Of a stretch of DNA of 64,000 nt, positions 22,290 through 34,345 are shown piece by piece. This stretch comes from Puccinia triticina (taxonomy: Eukaryota > Basidiomycota > Pucciniomycetes > Pucciniales > Pucciniaceae), in the NCBI RefSeq assembly GCF_026914185.1, contig NC_070562.1:6386001-6450000 (forward strand). The letters run 5' to 3'. Below the pieces are notes generated by a model. That model was given only the letters and a program-made list of their open reading frames with translations. It made no database searches and was not told the origin of the DNA. Numbering within the stretch: position 1 is the first letter of the stretch; every line of letters begins with the position of its first letter. Position numbers and translations under genes: made by a program.

Positions 22290-23652
22290 TTATGATGTGT
22301 TTTTGTATAAAAATACCTAGTATACCTTCACCTGAAAATATATGCACTCAATTCTAAAAATAAACTGGATCAACTTCTCACAGTTAAAATCCATTCTGTT
22401 TTTCTAACCCCACCTTTTTACATAAACCACAGGTTTTGGAATACAGATGCTCAACCTCAGGACCCTAACAGCTTTTGCCAGGTGTGGCACCCTTGCTTGC
22501 TTTGGCTTGGCCCAGCAGGGCTTTGTGCCGAACCCAGCCAACTCAGTGGTGTGCCAAGCAGGGGTTTTGGATGACGCGCTTTTGGCTTGGAAAAGTGGGA
22601 TTTGGGTGAGTTCCCAGCGCGCTTGTCCTTTTCACCCCAAACCTTTTGCATGTGGGGGGAAGGGGGGGGGGAGAGATGTGGTGTTCACATAGGGGCGCAG
22701 GACAGGATAAATATGTTGGATGCTTCAAGAGGTTCATATTATTCATATTTGTGTCAGTTTTTAATGTCTGCCGCAGGTGGAGTTGAATATTCAAGTTTTT
22801 ATCCAATTGATATTCAGGGTTTTAATTTATGCTGTTCCAAATTTTTCTTTGTTTCCCACAGTGAGTTTTGAGGGGGACCAGGTGTGACTGAAGCTCAAAG
22901 GGCTACTGGTAATCACAAGGGGCTTGACTGTGAATATAAGATATGATTTCAGTGAGGGAAGAGCTAAGAGTGAGAAACCTGTAAAGGAGTACAACTGGGC
23001 TACTTATTAGAAGCATAACTATCTAGAAGCATACAAGTAGTACATATGGGCTACTGAATCTTAACAGTGAGGATGAAACCTCTGGTGACATGTTCTGCCC
23101 AGAGTGCAAATGCAACTCCGCACCTGGAGGATGGGTTGGGATGGGGAATTTATGAAACACAGAATAACCATTGTAGTTTTTGATTGATTTTTATAGTTTC
23201 TGATTCTTGCAGAGTCTGTTATTTCCTTTTTATTTTTCCTGATCCCCACCAAACCATCCAAACTGTTTCTGAGCTTCCAACCTTGGTTCTGAGCTTCCAA
23301 CCTTGGTGTTTTCTTGTGAAATCAAACCCCCAACCAAGCTATCAACTATTTGTCTGCCTCATCATCTGGAATGACACAGAGGGAAGCCTAAACATAATTT
23401 TTTACCTTCTCCCGACTGCCTCTGCCTAGGAAAATGTAGAAATAAAGGTTGTTCTTAGTCAGAACTGTCCAATTCCACCTTCTTCAAGAATGTTTGCTGT
23501 GATTGAGTGATTATTGATGATGCCCCCTCTGCACCACTACTTTCCACTAATATTTAGTGATATGCAATGAGCCTGATCTTTAGTTTAATGATCTGTGTGT
23601 GGTCAGGCTCCGCAATCCACAAGCACCACATCTGCAATAGCAAGTAGAATAA
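22290..23652. other. Intergenic, no gene
   Basis: Scattered short ORFs without domains. The G-rich tract near 22655-22675 is low complexity. Nothing else is supportable. Confidence 0.4.
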
Positions 23653-23871
23653 GGGCCTGTACCATAGGGCTTGAAAATTGAAATTTTCCAAATTTATTTG
23701 CCTCAAAATTTCTTGGGACAAAAACTGAGCCTGGCTGAAATGTAGGCTTGAGCCCAAATGTGAAGAATTTCAACATTGGAACCCTCCGCTAGTTTTCAAT
23801 TTTTGTGTACAGGGCAAAAAAAGTTGAAATTTTTCAAAATTGAGGCCCATGGTACAGGCCCTAAGGGTAAT
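23653..23871. mobile_element. Tourist-like MITE, 219 bp, TAA TSD
   Basis: The ends GGGCCTGTACCAT and ATGGTACAGGCCC are inverted repeats, and inverted similarity continues inward through GAAAATT/AATTTT stretches. TAA flanks both ends (23650-23652 and 23872-23874). A 3-bp TAA duplication is typical of PIF/Harbinger-derived Tourist MITEs. Confidence 0.8.
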
Positions 23872-23914
23872 GCCTGCCCATATAAACCACCACAACGGAT
23901 GGAGTCTCATAGCA

Positions 23915-24160
23915 GCCAAACACTTCTGTAGCCTAGTTGTTAAAGGAAGCACTCTAGTATTTTCCAGCATAGCTGGTTTTGTGAGTTTGAATCTCACCAG
24001 ACCCATCTCTATTTTACACTCTCTGGAACAGCTGCCTGAGCTTCAATTCTCACAGGAGCTGTGCTCTTCTGCTTGTGAATTTCCCAAAGCTCTAAACAGT
24101 AAAGCAAAAAAGAAGCCTTGGTCTTTAGTAAATATTTTAAGCGCATGCACATTGCAATCC
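23915..24160 (+). mobile_element. tRNA-derived SINE, copy 1
   Basis: A tRNA-like head spans about 23925-24006. The A-box region is TAGCCTAGTTGTTAAAGG and the B-box arm is GTGAG TTTGAAT CTCAC with a perfect 5-bp stem, followed by CAGA that can pair with the 5' TCTG. A CCAGC-ATA-GCTGG hairpin lies before the T arm and resembles a long variable arm. A second copy of head and tail, diverged, lies on the minus strand at about 58430-58610. Similarity continues past the tRNA head (CATCT..ATTTTACA..CTCT), so this is a SINE with a non-tRNA body. Exact ends are uncertain. Confidence 0.75.
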
Positions 24161-25914
24161 ATCTTGTCATTGTACTAGTAGGGCAGATTTAAAACATGAA
24201 GTACAATCTGTGCCATGGTGCAATTTGCTTTAAATATGTGTGTTTTATAGATTCATGGTTTCATCATCACATGAAAGATTCCAGATAATATTAATAATAA
24301 AATCTTATTCTGTGGCATGGAAGGAAAAAAGAGTTTTGTAAAAATCCATACATCTCTGGAGTCTTAGTGTCAGCCTTAGAGTCAACTCAGCTGACCTAAA
24401 GTCTGCCTTTTTCCACTTTTTACATATGAATTACTTCATATCCTTTTCATCTTAAGAGATAAACTTGTTTAGACTTCATATTCTGTTTCCTCATGCAATT
24501 TTAACCCTAGTTACAACTTACCAATTCTTTGTAACTATGCTCCTTCCCTGAGTTATTGAGTTGTGGCACGCATGCGCAGTTGTGACGTGTCAGCGCTACC
24601 AGGCGCGCCAAACCACATGTACATATGTAAATTACATAAGCAAACTGTGAAAATTTTTGTAGTCAGGATCCCCCTTGCCTGAGGCGGATCTACAGACTTC
24701 AGCACACCAGAACCACACCCCAGATAACCCCAGGATCACCAACAAAGAGTTTACAACACTCCCAGTATACCTACCGTCACAGGCGCCTAGGATATTGACA
24801 GTAAGTAACCTTTTTCACTGAACCTTGTTTATCTCAGAGGTACAACTCTGTGTCTTGCTTGATCTGTTCTTTCCTGCAGGCCTTTGCCTTCTCTTGATCA
24901 CAGGGCTGTCCCTCCATAACTGCTGGCCTTTGCCTTATCTTGATTAAAGGGCTGTCCCTTAGGTTTCCCTTTAAGAACCTTGACTATCCAGAAGGAAGCT
25001 AAAAAATTGTGGCTGGATTAAATTTATCTAATCCAGAGACCCTCCACGTTTCTTTGGTGAGAGGAGGCTGTAGCACTCTCTAGCACAGCTTGGCAGCACT
25101 CTTCTGAAGAGGTAGCATTGCCAGTGGACGTGCATTCCCACTAGAATAACCTTGAATATCTGCTCATCTTAATCCTGCTCAGCTTCTCTCTCTCTTTCTC
25201 TTTTTCTCTTATAGTTGTATTTTCTTTATCCCAAGAAATCCAACTATTGCCCCCCCATTTCTTGTGTCCTGCTGTCACTATAGAGACTCAGGCTCACACT
25301 TAGTTTTGGTTTGTGTATATATGGCCAAAAAGCTGGTAGTGCAGTGTTTCATCCTTGAAGTGTACAGTATGAAAATCTTGAGCAATGCACCTGATGTTTT
25401 GTGTGGGAAAGTTTCAAGCATAATTGTACATAGCTAAGTGAAACCTGCCTGTAATGATATATGATTTCAGATGAATCTAAGGTTAATCTAAGTTGGATCA
25501 GCTGCTGTATTTTTAGTTAGCTGATGTGTGAGGGGATGGGTGCTGTTTAGGCTGCCCTTGGGGTCAGATGGTCCGTGAGTATGAGTTCTGGAAAGAGGGG
25601 ATCTGGGATAGCTTTGTGGTTGTGGGGTGGTTTTGAGATGTTCGCCGGGTGTTGGATCCTTGGCCGCGGTTGTTTTTTTTGAGAGGTTGGGAGATGTGAT
25701 CTTAAAGATGAGGAAGGAAGGGATCTGGAAAGCTTTGGATGAAGGTGATTGGCGAGCTGAGCTCAAAGGTTTGAACTCTGATAATCTGATCTATAAACTC
25801 AGGATGGACCGTATTCTGGGGATCAGAATGCCATGGCCACCCATCATCCAAGTTCGAGCTGAACTTAGACTCTGGGTGACATGACACATACATTTCATCA
25901 CATCCTCCGCGCGC
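24161..25914. other. Intergenic, no gene
   Basis: There are pyrimidine-rich stretches near 25190-25215 and repeated CTTTGCCTT..CTTGAT phrases near 24883 and 24928 (a 50-bp imperfect duplication). No gene or clear element boundary was identified. Confidence 0.4.
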
Positions 25915-26244
25915 CACGCGCGCACACACACAGCAAACAAGAGAAGCAGGGAAAGAGAAAACACAGCACAAAGAAATAAGGGAAGCAGAGTGAGATGAGA
26001 CAGAGAGAAGAAAGAAAGAAAAGAAAAGAGAAGACAGGACACAATCAAAGCAGACAAAACAAAAAGAAGAGAAAGAAACCCAAACAGAAAACAAACCAGG
26101 GAATAAACCCACAGCAGGCGCTGTGTTAGGACCAAGAAAAAAAAAATGAAGAAGGCTAGGCAATGAGAAAGAAGGGATATGGGAAAAAGAAAAAGGAAGG
26201 GGGGAAGGAGTATGGAAGAGAGGGGTGAAAAAGTGAATTCTTGA
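25915..26244. repeat. Purine-rich (GAA/GAGA) low-complexity tract
   Basis: About 300 bp is almost entirely A and G on the plus strand, ending at the PIF/Harbinger insertion. The long minus-strand ORFs here (Phe/Ser/Leu-rich) follow from this composition and are not counted as genes. Confidence 0.7.
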
Positions 26245-26418
26245 GAGCATCCTTACCGGTGCGGCTAGTTTGGCTCACAGCTAAAATTAGAAATTAGCTT
26301 AACTAAGTTAGCGCGGCCGTTTCAACAACACCGGTCTCAGCTAAACCATTGAGCTATACTAGTAAGCTCACCCAATCACACTCAAACGTACCAGTAGCAA
26401 TCTTAGCTACTGCAAACC

Positions 26419-27746
26419 ATGAACCATGAACGCAAGCGACACCGCCTTCTTGATGACCTGTTTGGATCTGAAACTGAGGACGAAGAAGATGAAATCGACT
26501 CACTAGATGATTTTGATCTCAACAGTGAAGAAGAAGAAATTCCTAAGCCCAAAATCCAACGTCGCCCTAACAAAGACCAACGACATGCGGAGGGGAACGA
26601 AAAGCTGATGAAGGATTACCTTCTGGACAATTCGACATACGATGATCGTGATTTTGTGCGCCGATTCCAACTCAGAAAGGAACTCTTCCTGAAAATTGTC
26701 CGAGATGTTGGGTCAGCGTGCCCTTACTTTGTTCAAAAACCAGTATGTCCTTTATTTTTTCTTTATAATCTGTCTACACAGTATGCTGAAGAAACTTTGA
26801 TCTTCTCTAGGACTGTACTGGTAAGCTTGGTTTGTCAAGCTATCAAAAAATCACCTCTGCACTTCGACAGCTGGCGTACGGATGTGCGATGGATGCAACA
26901 GACGAGTACTGTCGGCTCAGCGAAACAACCGTGCGCAGGTGCCTGATTGAGTTCACTAGCACAATCGACTGCCTTTACAGCCAAGAATACCTTTGAAGGC
27001 CCAATCGCGAAGACCTGATTTGGCTCCTTGATGTCAATAACGATCGGGGCTTTCCTGGCTGCATTGGCAGCTTGGACTGCATGCACTGGGAGTGGAAAAA
27101 CTGCCCAAGTGCAGTGGCTGGTCAGTATAAAGGAAAAGCTAAGAAACCGTCCGTTGTTTTAGAAGCTGTGGCCAATCAACGGCTATGGACATGGCATACT
27201 TTCTTCGGTACCACTGGGGCGCTCAACGATATTAACGTGCTTGATTGATCACCTCTCTTCTTTGAAGTTTGCGGCCAAAATTACGAACACGCTTATTACC
27301 TCACTGATGGCATCTACCCGGACTGGTCGACACTTGTCAAAACAAGAGGGATTGTTCAAGATCCTCCCTCCCAGCACTTCAAAACACTCCAAGAGGCATT
27401 CCGAAAAGACATCGAACGAGCGTTTGGCGTCTTACAAGCCCGCTGGGCTATCATTACTATACCGTCTTGCATATGGAATCCTCAAATAATGATGTCAATT
27501 ATGAGGACTTGTATCATCCTCCACAACATCATTGTGGAGGACCATGAGCGCGATTCGACTGATACATACAAATTACCTGCCTCCGTCACTCTGGTTCCAC
27601 CGCAAGCGAACCCTTACACATTCAGAGAACAGCAGATTCAAACGGTGCAACTCAGATCAGGCTTGCAACATCAAAGACTTACGAACGATCTGATCGATCT
27701 CAACTGGGCCCGTTATGGAGCAAGGAACAGGGATCAAGATGAATAA
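26419..27746 (+). pseudogene. PIF/Harbinger DDE transposase with two nonsense codons
   Basis: Exon 1 is 26419-26742 (acidic N terminus, then DDRDFVRRFQLRKELF). A GTATGT..CTCTAG intron follows, and exon 2 runs 26812-27746. The DDE residues are visible: LDCMHWEW (about 27076), NDINVLD (about 27228), TDGIYPDW (about 27305) and IERAFGVLQARW with the Glu (about 27412). The frame is broken by TGA at 26994-26996 (EYL-stop-RPNRED) and at 27246-27248 (NVLD-stop-SPLF). Both occur where the family usually has Arg, so each is a one-base CGA-to-TGA change. The catalytic residues are intact otherwise. This copy should not make a full protein. Confidence 0.9.
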
Positions 27747-28072
27747 TTCTGATGTTTTTTCTTCTACATATTCAAAAAAATGAAATAAGAAATACAATAT
27801 AACTAAGATTTCTTCTACGCTATCAATCTTGTTTGCAATTGAGTCCAAGAGACATAAAGACCGACCGGAAAGAAATTTTTATTTTTGTTTATTTCTTTTT
27901 CAAGAAAACAGATGCGTGTTTTTCTGTGTGAAAAAGATTTCTTGAGAGAGAAAATTTTGAGAGAATCACAAGGTCTTCTTGAAAGTTTATTTCTTTGTGG
28001 AAAAAAAGAAGATATACAATTTTTGAGGGAGTCACAGGAGTTGCAGAGGATATCAATATCAGCATGAGAGTT

Positions 28073-29159
28073 TTAAAGATAACCAAGTGTTGGATCAATA
28101 TCAACATCAATGTGGCCCTCTACATCTGAGTTGTTTGAGTTGGAGGCCTCTTCTTCATCAGACTCCTCCTGTTGATCAGTAGACGCCTTGTGTTGACCAC
28201 TCCCCAAGGATTCAGAGCATTTTTTTGCCGAAGATCCCAACCGCTTGTTTTCCTTAGCCTTTTGGGCTGCTAATTTTTTTCTTGCCTCGAGTTGATTGCA
28301 CATGTCCTGCAAAATCATCTCCTTTTGGAGTCGCAGGAATTCTTGGGAGGCCTTGTCCAGTAAGTCGTTGATGTCCTTGGACATTATCTCCATGTTTGTC
28401 TGGCTGACTTCAGCTTTTGCAACCGCTTGACAAATTTTGTTTATTTTTTTCATTGCAAGTGTTTGGTCACGGTAGTTGCTTGAGCGGTTTGATAATATCT
28501 TAATCTTTTTTGCATTATAATGATCTTGCTTCATGGCTTGTTTGGTAGCATGAACACCTGGAGGACGCTTCCAAGAAACTTTGGAGACCATTTGGGATGC
28601 TGACGGTGATTGAGACGTGATTGGCAAAGTTTTGGCTGGAGTTCTGGGTGTAAATGGATTCAGAGCCAAGATCGTTGCACCCAAATCTTGAGGGTTCTGA
28701 TTTTCAAAGAGGTTTATTCACTTCAGCAAGTCCTTGATAACCAACCAAGCTCACTCAAAAGAGAATTGTTTGCCTTCTTGTTCATAGTAAGCCTTCTTGG
28801 GATCAGGAAGGAGATCTGTTAAGACAGAGCCGGACAGTTGGTTTTTTTCAAGCTTGCAATATATTGCAGAGAATTTTAACAAATCTTTCTGAATGTGTTG
28901 GCCCCAACTGCATGCAAGGACACAAAAAAGTTCAGACAACAATTGGAAAAACAAAAAGAAAAATCACGAATCGGTTCTTGCAGTGGTTCCAATCTCTTTC
29001 AACAGCGCCATAGGCATTGAAATCCTTGGCAATACGCTTCCAAAAATCATCTTTCTTTTGGCCAGTGGATTGGATGGTTTCCTCCAAGATTTTGATCCAG
29101 CTCTTTGCAAGCTGTTCATCATCTGGGGGGATCCAGTTTGGGCCTTGTTTGGGTGGCAT
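28073..29159 (-). CDS. Myb/SANT-like accessory protein of PIF/Harbinger
   Basis: This is the second protein of the element; in the family it binds DNA and brings the transposase into the nucleus. The start is ATG 29159 (MPPKQGPNWIPPDDEQLAKS). The first exon has a trihelix/Myb-like pattern of spaced Trp residues (SWIKIL, FWKRIAKDF, RDWNHCK), ends near 28970 and is followed by an exon around 28910-28720 (WGQHIQKDLLKFSAIY). A third exon of about 200 codons to 28073 is rich in Lys and Gln, with coiled-coil character (KEMILQDMCNQLEARKKLAA), and has an acidic Ser/Glu tail. Exact intron joins were not fixed. No premature stop was noticed. Confidence 0.7.
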
Positions 29160-29414
29160 TGTTCTGTTGGGATGGTATGGCGGTATTGATGGGACGATGT
29201 GGGGGTATTGATTGGATGGAAGCCAAGTTGTGCGTAGATATTGTGGATTTAGCTAAGAATTTAGGTCGTGACTAACTGTCACTAATTTAGTGACGGTTAG
29301 CTGAAATTGGAGCTTCCCACTAATTTAGTTTGGGCTTAGCTACGCCTGGTGTGGTTGAGATCTGCGGCTAAACTAGCTAGCTGCGAGCTAAACTAGTCAC
29401 CGGTAAGGATGCTC

Positions 29415-30698
29415 TGAAGGTCTTGAGGATCTTTAGGAGGGGGGGGGATTCTTGAGTCTTGAAGAATGAGAAGAGAATGGAGTCTTGAGTCTTGATCTTG
29501 ATGTTGCTGGCGGTGGGGAAGCTCCTGACTAGCTGGCCACAAGAGGGGCCACCACACCGGTGTAAGACTCAAAAGTGGTTGTGAAACCCTTTTGCTGAAT
29601 GGAGAAGGGGATGATGGAGGTGCAAACTCTTCCCTTCTATACTGTCAGATAACAAGACCCACCAAGCTAAGCTTGGAAAGTTTTAATCAAGTGATAGGTC
29701 TGGTCTAGTTCCAGATGAAGTTTTTCAATGACAGGTAAGAGTTGAGAGTGAGTTCAGTAGTTATTTACAAATATAAGGGTTGTAGTGATGTGTGGTGGTG
29801 GTAAGTGTGAAGGGTGGTATGTAAATAACTGGGGAATACTGAGCTGAGGGAAAAACAACTGGGGGGGAGAGAGCTCCTTATATAGACAAATGTGAGGGAT
29901 TTTAGCTACAAGGGGGACCCTGGATGAGGGATTTTAGCTGGTGTGCTGCGTACAAGTGGTGTCAGAAGATACTAAATACAGACAGAAAGTGGGGTGAGAA
30001 ATGAAAGATGATGTCATACTAATGCAAGGGGCGCATAAACAAAGCAGGGAATGTCAAATACAGAGGTACTTCATGCAAGGGGTGCATGAGTGGTGTCAGA
30101 CTAATGCAAGGAGTGCAGAAATGGGGTCAGAAGACTGCATGCAGCTGCAAGGGGTGCATAAATGAAGCGGGGACATGTCAAATACAGAAGAAATGGGGTT
30201 GGTCCCCTGCATATGCAGTGGAGATAAGAGGGATAGAAAAGAGTATGTGTTTGGCTGGGGCTGAGTATGTGTATACCTGAGAAAGGTGACTTGAGGGTTG
30301 TGACAGGTTGATGACTGGGGCTGGCCATGTCCATGAGGGTCTGAGAGGGTGTAACTTCCAATCCAGCGGGGTTCCAGTGACGCTTCCAGTGGTGACTAGG
30401 GGTAAAATTGGCCTTAGAATCCATTTCTGAGGTCCATTTGGTGGTATCTTGAGGCCTAGGGTGAGTAATTATATATATGAGAAAAAAAATTGATTTTTCA
30501 CTTTTCCGTCTACCACACCGGCAAGAAAGCTTTTTATCATAATTGGTTTGTATCAGCACAGGATAGCCCTTTTTGGTGCAAATTTCATCAATACATTGAG
30601 ACCAGGCGTTTGACTCCAAAAAACAGACCCAAAATCTAGCTTCTCTTTGCTCTGTGTATTTTATTACAACTTATTTTCCCATCTGGTCCTCTCAGAAT
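29415..30698. other. Intergenic, no gene
   Basis: Imperfect repetition of GCAAGGGGTGCATAAA-like phrases occurs between 30020 and 30180 (about 60-bp spacing), a weak minisatellite. The rest holds nothing supportable. Confidence 0.4.
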
Positions 30699-31141
30699 AT
30701 GAAAATGTAGTCTTACTTGCTGTGTGCTGCTTGCCAGCAACACAGTGCATGTTTGGAAAGACTTTTGGAACAAAAGGAAAAAAATATTGCACCAAATAGA
30801 GGTATGTATGACAGTTACATATCATAGATTAGCAATTTATTTGGTTTGATAGAGGAGACTCACAATTTTCCTTCTGCATAACATTTACATGAATCCAGGT
30901 CCTATTTTGGCTCTCCACTGGAGTAACCTGGATGAAAGCTCACAGGGGCTTAAGGTTCCCATACTTTCATATACAAAAGAAGAAAAAAAAGTTCTTGAAT
31001 TTATAGAAGACATTCCAGAGCTGAAAACACAAGGGGGAGAAGCAGGGGGGATTTTGGAAATAGATGGTGAGTAACCACAATGAATTAGACTCAAGCAGTA
31101 CTCACCAGAAGAATTAAATATCACCAATCTCTCTTAAATCT

Positions 31142-32562
31142 ACGGACTTACTTCGCACACTGCGGAAAACTCTTTGCGCACTGTGGGGGTCGTCGTCTCA
31201 ACGTCCAGCCCCCAGTGCGCGCTTCTGCCACGGCTCTTCGCGCACTGCATTTTCCGCCAAAAAAAGGGCTTGCATTTTCTTGAGATATTTTTTGATGAAT
31301 CAATATAATGGCTTTTTATGATCCCCCTAAAAAATAATCAAGTCATTTAGGGGTCTCCTTGAGCCTAGAGAAAATTGACATGAAAAAATCATATTTTAAC
31401 GCGGCAGGGACCTGTAATATCGTTTCCTGTGCCCCAGTAGCCCCAAAAAATTCACAGTATCATGGCACATGTGCAAATTCATGACCTGATAATTTTCAGA
31501 ATTTTTCCCAGAGATATAAGGGGTGCGCGGCAGGCTTAGTAGGAAAATTACTGCTAACTGTATAGCTTTTTTGTTACACACCAAAACAGTCCCAAAATTT
31601 CAGAAATGTTTTCATTGTGGATATTCTCCGCTCCATAAATTTCTTGGCAATAGTGTGTCATGATAACATGAGATGTAGTGCGGCGGGCTTAGTTGAAAAA
31701 TGACTGCTAACTTATCTCATGTTTTAATGACACACTATTGCTAAGAGCTTTATGCCGCGGGAAATATGCAAAATTGAAACATTCCTGAAAATTTCAGACT
31801 GTTTCAGCGTGTAACAAAAACTCTATACATGTAGCCGCCATTTTCCTACTAAGCCCGCCGCGCACCCCTTATATCTCATGTTATCATGACACAATATTGC
31901 CAAGAAATTTATGGCGCGGAGAATATCCACAATGAAAACATTTCTGAAATTTTGGGACTGTTTGGGTGTGTAACAAAAAAGCTATACAGTTAGCAGTAAT
32001 TTTCCTACTAAGCCTGCTGCGCACCCCTTATATCTCAATTTATAATGACACACTATTGCTAGGAATTTCAGGGAATTAATTTGAAGCATATTTCTCTGTG
32101 CTCTCAAAATTTTGTACCTTTGTTGTGTGTAACAAAAAAGTTATACATATACGCAAAATAATAAACGCAATACCTATTTGGGCTAAAGGAAAGCTGGTGA
32201 AAATTCTGAAAATTATCAGGTCATGAATTTGCACATGTACCATGATACTGTGGAAATTTTGGGGCTACTGGGGCACAGGAAGCGGTATTACAGGTCCCTG
32301 CCGCGTTAAAATATGATTTTTTCATGTCAATTTTCTCTAGGCTCAAGGAGACCCCTAAATGACTTGATTATTTTTTAGGGGGATCATAAAAAGTCATTCT
32401 CTTGATTCATCAAAAAATATCTCAAGAAACGCAAGCCGTTTTTTGGGGGGAATGCACAGTGCGCGAAGAGCCGTGGCGAAAGCGCGCACTGGGGGCGGGA
32501 CGTTGAGACAACGACCCCCACAGTGCGCGATGAGTTTCTCGCAGTGCGCGAAGTAAGTCCGT
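31142..32562. mobile_element. 1.42-kb foldback transposon, 6-bp TSD
   Basis: The terminal arms start ACGGACTTACTTCGC and run inward as inverted repeats, including GCGCACTG motifs, CGTCTCAACGTCC and CACGGCTCTTCGCGCACTG, continuing through most of each half. The element is close to one large imperfect hairpin. AAATCT flanks both ends (31136-31141 and 32563-32568). The paralog at 51800-51860 shows the same intron sequence without the insert. No ORF of meaning lies inside, so it is non-autonomous. Confidence 0.88.
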
Positions 32563-32957
32563 AAATCTAATATTTAGAAATAAGAAGTCCAGACAATTTT
32601 GAGGGTAGAAAAGGTAGGTCTATTTTTCTGTTCTTCACTCGATGAAGTAAAAAAAGAGATGGATTTCTGAAACAAATTTGATAGTTCTTATGAAGTGCCT
32701 TCTGCAGGAATTGAATTCCTTAAAGAAAAATTCACAATTAGCGCAATTAAGTTCTACAGATTACAATCCAAATCAACAGCAACCGTTGAAAGCTGCTATA
32801 GCAGAGGTTGAAACATTTCTTTTGGTTCATGTAAAGCATAGGCTTTCAGTCTTCCTTCCAGATTCAGGAGAGGAAGAAATGTTGATGATTTTGAATGATG
32901 ATGAACTTGGTGATCTCTTGAGAGATGTCAATAGCCTGACTTATTTGATGTGAGGAA

Positions 32958-34345
32958 GGGTCAGCCTAAAGGCACCCCAAAAATTTACTTCATGTACACC
33001 AAAATTTTGGTGTACCCACATGTGCACCCCAATATTACTGGGGTGCACTTCTGGAGTACCCCAATTTATTGGTGTGCAGACCTGCTTACCCCAAAAACAT
33101 TGGGGTGAGGGTGTTGAAACCCCCAGACTGCTTCAATTTTTGGGGTGAAATTTAATGTACACCAAGTGAAATGGTGTACATCAGTCGCGCACCCCATTGA
33201 GGGGAGTTACTCCCCCACCCACCCGCCCGACTTGTTAGACCTGCACACATCGGTCATTGAGGGGAGTAGCACCCCTCAATGACCATTACAGACCGGTCAT
33301 CAAGGGTGCTACTCCTCTTAATGACCAACAGAGACCGGTCATTGAGGGTGCTACTCCCCTGATGACCGGCACAATCAGTCATTGAGGGGAGTAGCACCCC
33401 TCGATGACCAACACAGACCGGTCATTGAGGGTGCTGATCCCCTCGATGACCGGCACAATTGTTCATCAAGGGGAGCTACTCCCCTTGATAACCAACGCAG
33501 ACCGGTCATCGAGGGGGGTGCTGCTCCCCTCGATGTCCGGAAGAATCATTCATCAAGGGGAGTAGCACCTCCCCACGATGGCCGGCACAGATTGGTCTTC
33601 AAGGGGAGAGTAGCACCCCCCTTGATGACCGGTCTGTGTTGGTTATCAAGGGGAGGTGCTACTCCCCTCAATAAACAATTGTGCCGGTCATTGAGGGGAG
33701 CAGCACCCTTGATGACCGGTCTGTGTTGGTCATCAAGGGGTGCTACTCCCCTCAATGACCGATCTGTGCCGGTCATCAATGGGAGGTGCTATTCTTCTCG
33801 AGGACCAATCTGTGCCGGTCATCGAGGAAAGTAGCACCCCCCTCAATGACTGGTCTGTGTTGGTCATCAAGGGGAGGTGCTACTACCCTTGATGAACAAT
33901 TGTGCTGGCATTGAGGGGAGTAGCTCCCCTTGATGAAAAATTGTGCTGGTCATCAAGGGGAGTAGCACCCTTGATGAACGGTCTGTGATGGTCATTGAGG
34001 GGTGCCACTCCCCTCGATGACTGTCGATGTGTAGTTGGGCGGGTGGGTGCGGCACCCCAGATACATCTGGGGTGTTGAGTGGCTCACCCCTTTCACAGGG
34101 TGACATATTGGAGTACTGGGGGTTTGCACCCCAGTATGATGGGGTGTTGTGGCTGTGTACACCACAGATTTCACTGGTTTTGGGGTACCCTGTGGCTCAC
34201 CCCAAATTACCTGGGGTATGAGGTGCTGTACCCCATCTTCACAGGGGTGCGCAAAAGTACACCCCAAGTGGTTTGGGGTACATTTCAGCAGCACCCCTTT
34301 TTGGTGTACATGAAGTAAATTTTTGGGGTGCCTTTAGGCTGACCC
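32958..34345. mobile_element. 1.39-kb MULE-like foldback element, 9-bp TSD
   Basis: The ends GGGTCAGCCTAAAGGCACCC and its reverse complement extend for about 45 bp near-perfectly (through the CTTCATGTACACC region) and then more loosely. The flanks are TGTGAGGAA (32949-32957) and TGTGAGTAA (34346-34354), a 9-bp duplication with one mismatch, typical of Mutator-like elements. The interior is mainly a palindromic minisatellite. There is no transposase. Confidence 0.85.
33180..34025. repeat. ~43-bp minisatellite of palindromic units inside the MULE-like element
   Basis: About 17-20 units repeat GGTCATTGAGGGGAGTAGCA with alternating orientation, because each unit nearly equals its own reverse complement (GGTCATTGAGGGG..CCCCTCAATGACC). 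Units differ by a few bases, so the array is old or fast-evolving. ORFs here (33382-33834 and the reverse strand) are by-products of unit periodicity. Confidence 0.85.

Larger units (their letters stand above)
26245..29414. mobile_element. PIF/Harbinger DNA transposon, 3.17 kb, two genes
   Basis: The inverted ends are GAGCATCCTTACCGGTG (left) and its reverse complement (right, ending 29414), with TGA directly flanking both sides (26242-26244 and 29415-29417), a 3-bp target duplication as in this superfamily. Inside are a DDE transposase on the plus strand and a Myb/SANT-like protein on the minus strand, in convergent arrangement. That is the classical two-gene layout of PIF/Harbinger. Confidence 0.92.

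Noticed and set aside
25702..26250. Long minus-strand Phe/Leu/Ser ORFs resembling multi-pass membrane proteins
   Set aside because: They arise from a purine-only tract on the other strand.
33382..33834. 150-codon repetitive ORF
   Set aside because: It follows the minisatellite period and is not conserved in frame across the array.
33180..34025. CRISPR-like array of short repeats
   Set aside because: Units are contiguous near-palindromic minisatellite copies with no unique spacers, inside a transposon of a eukaryotic genome.
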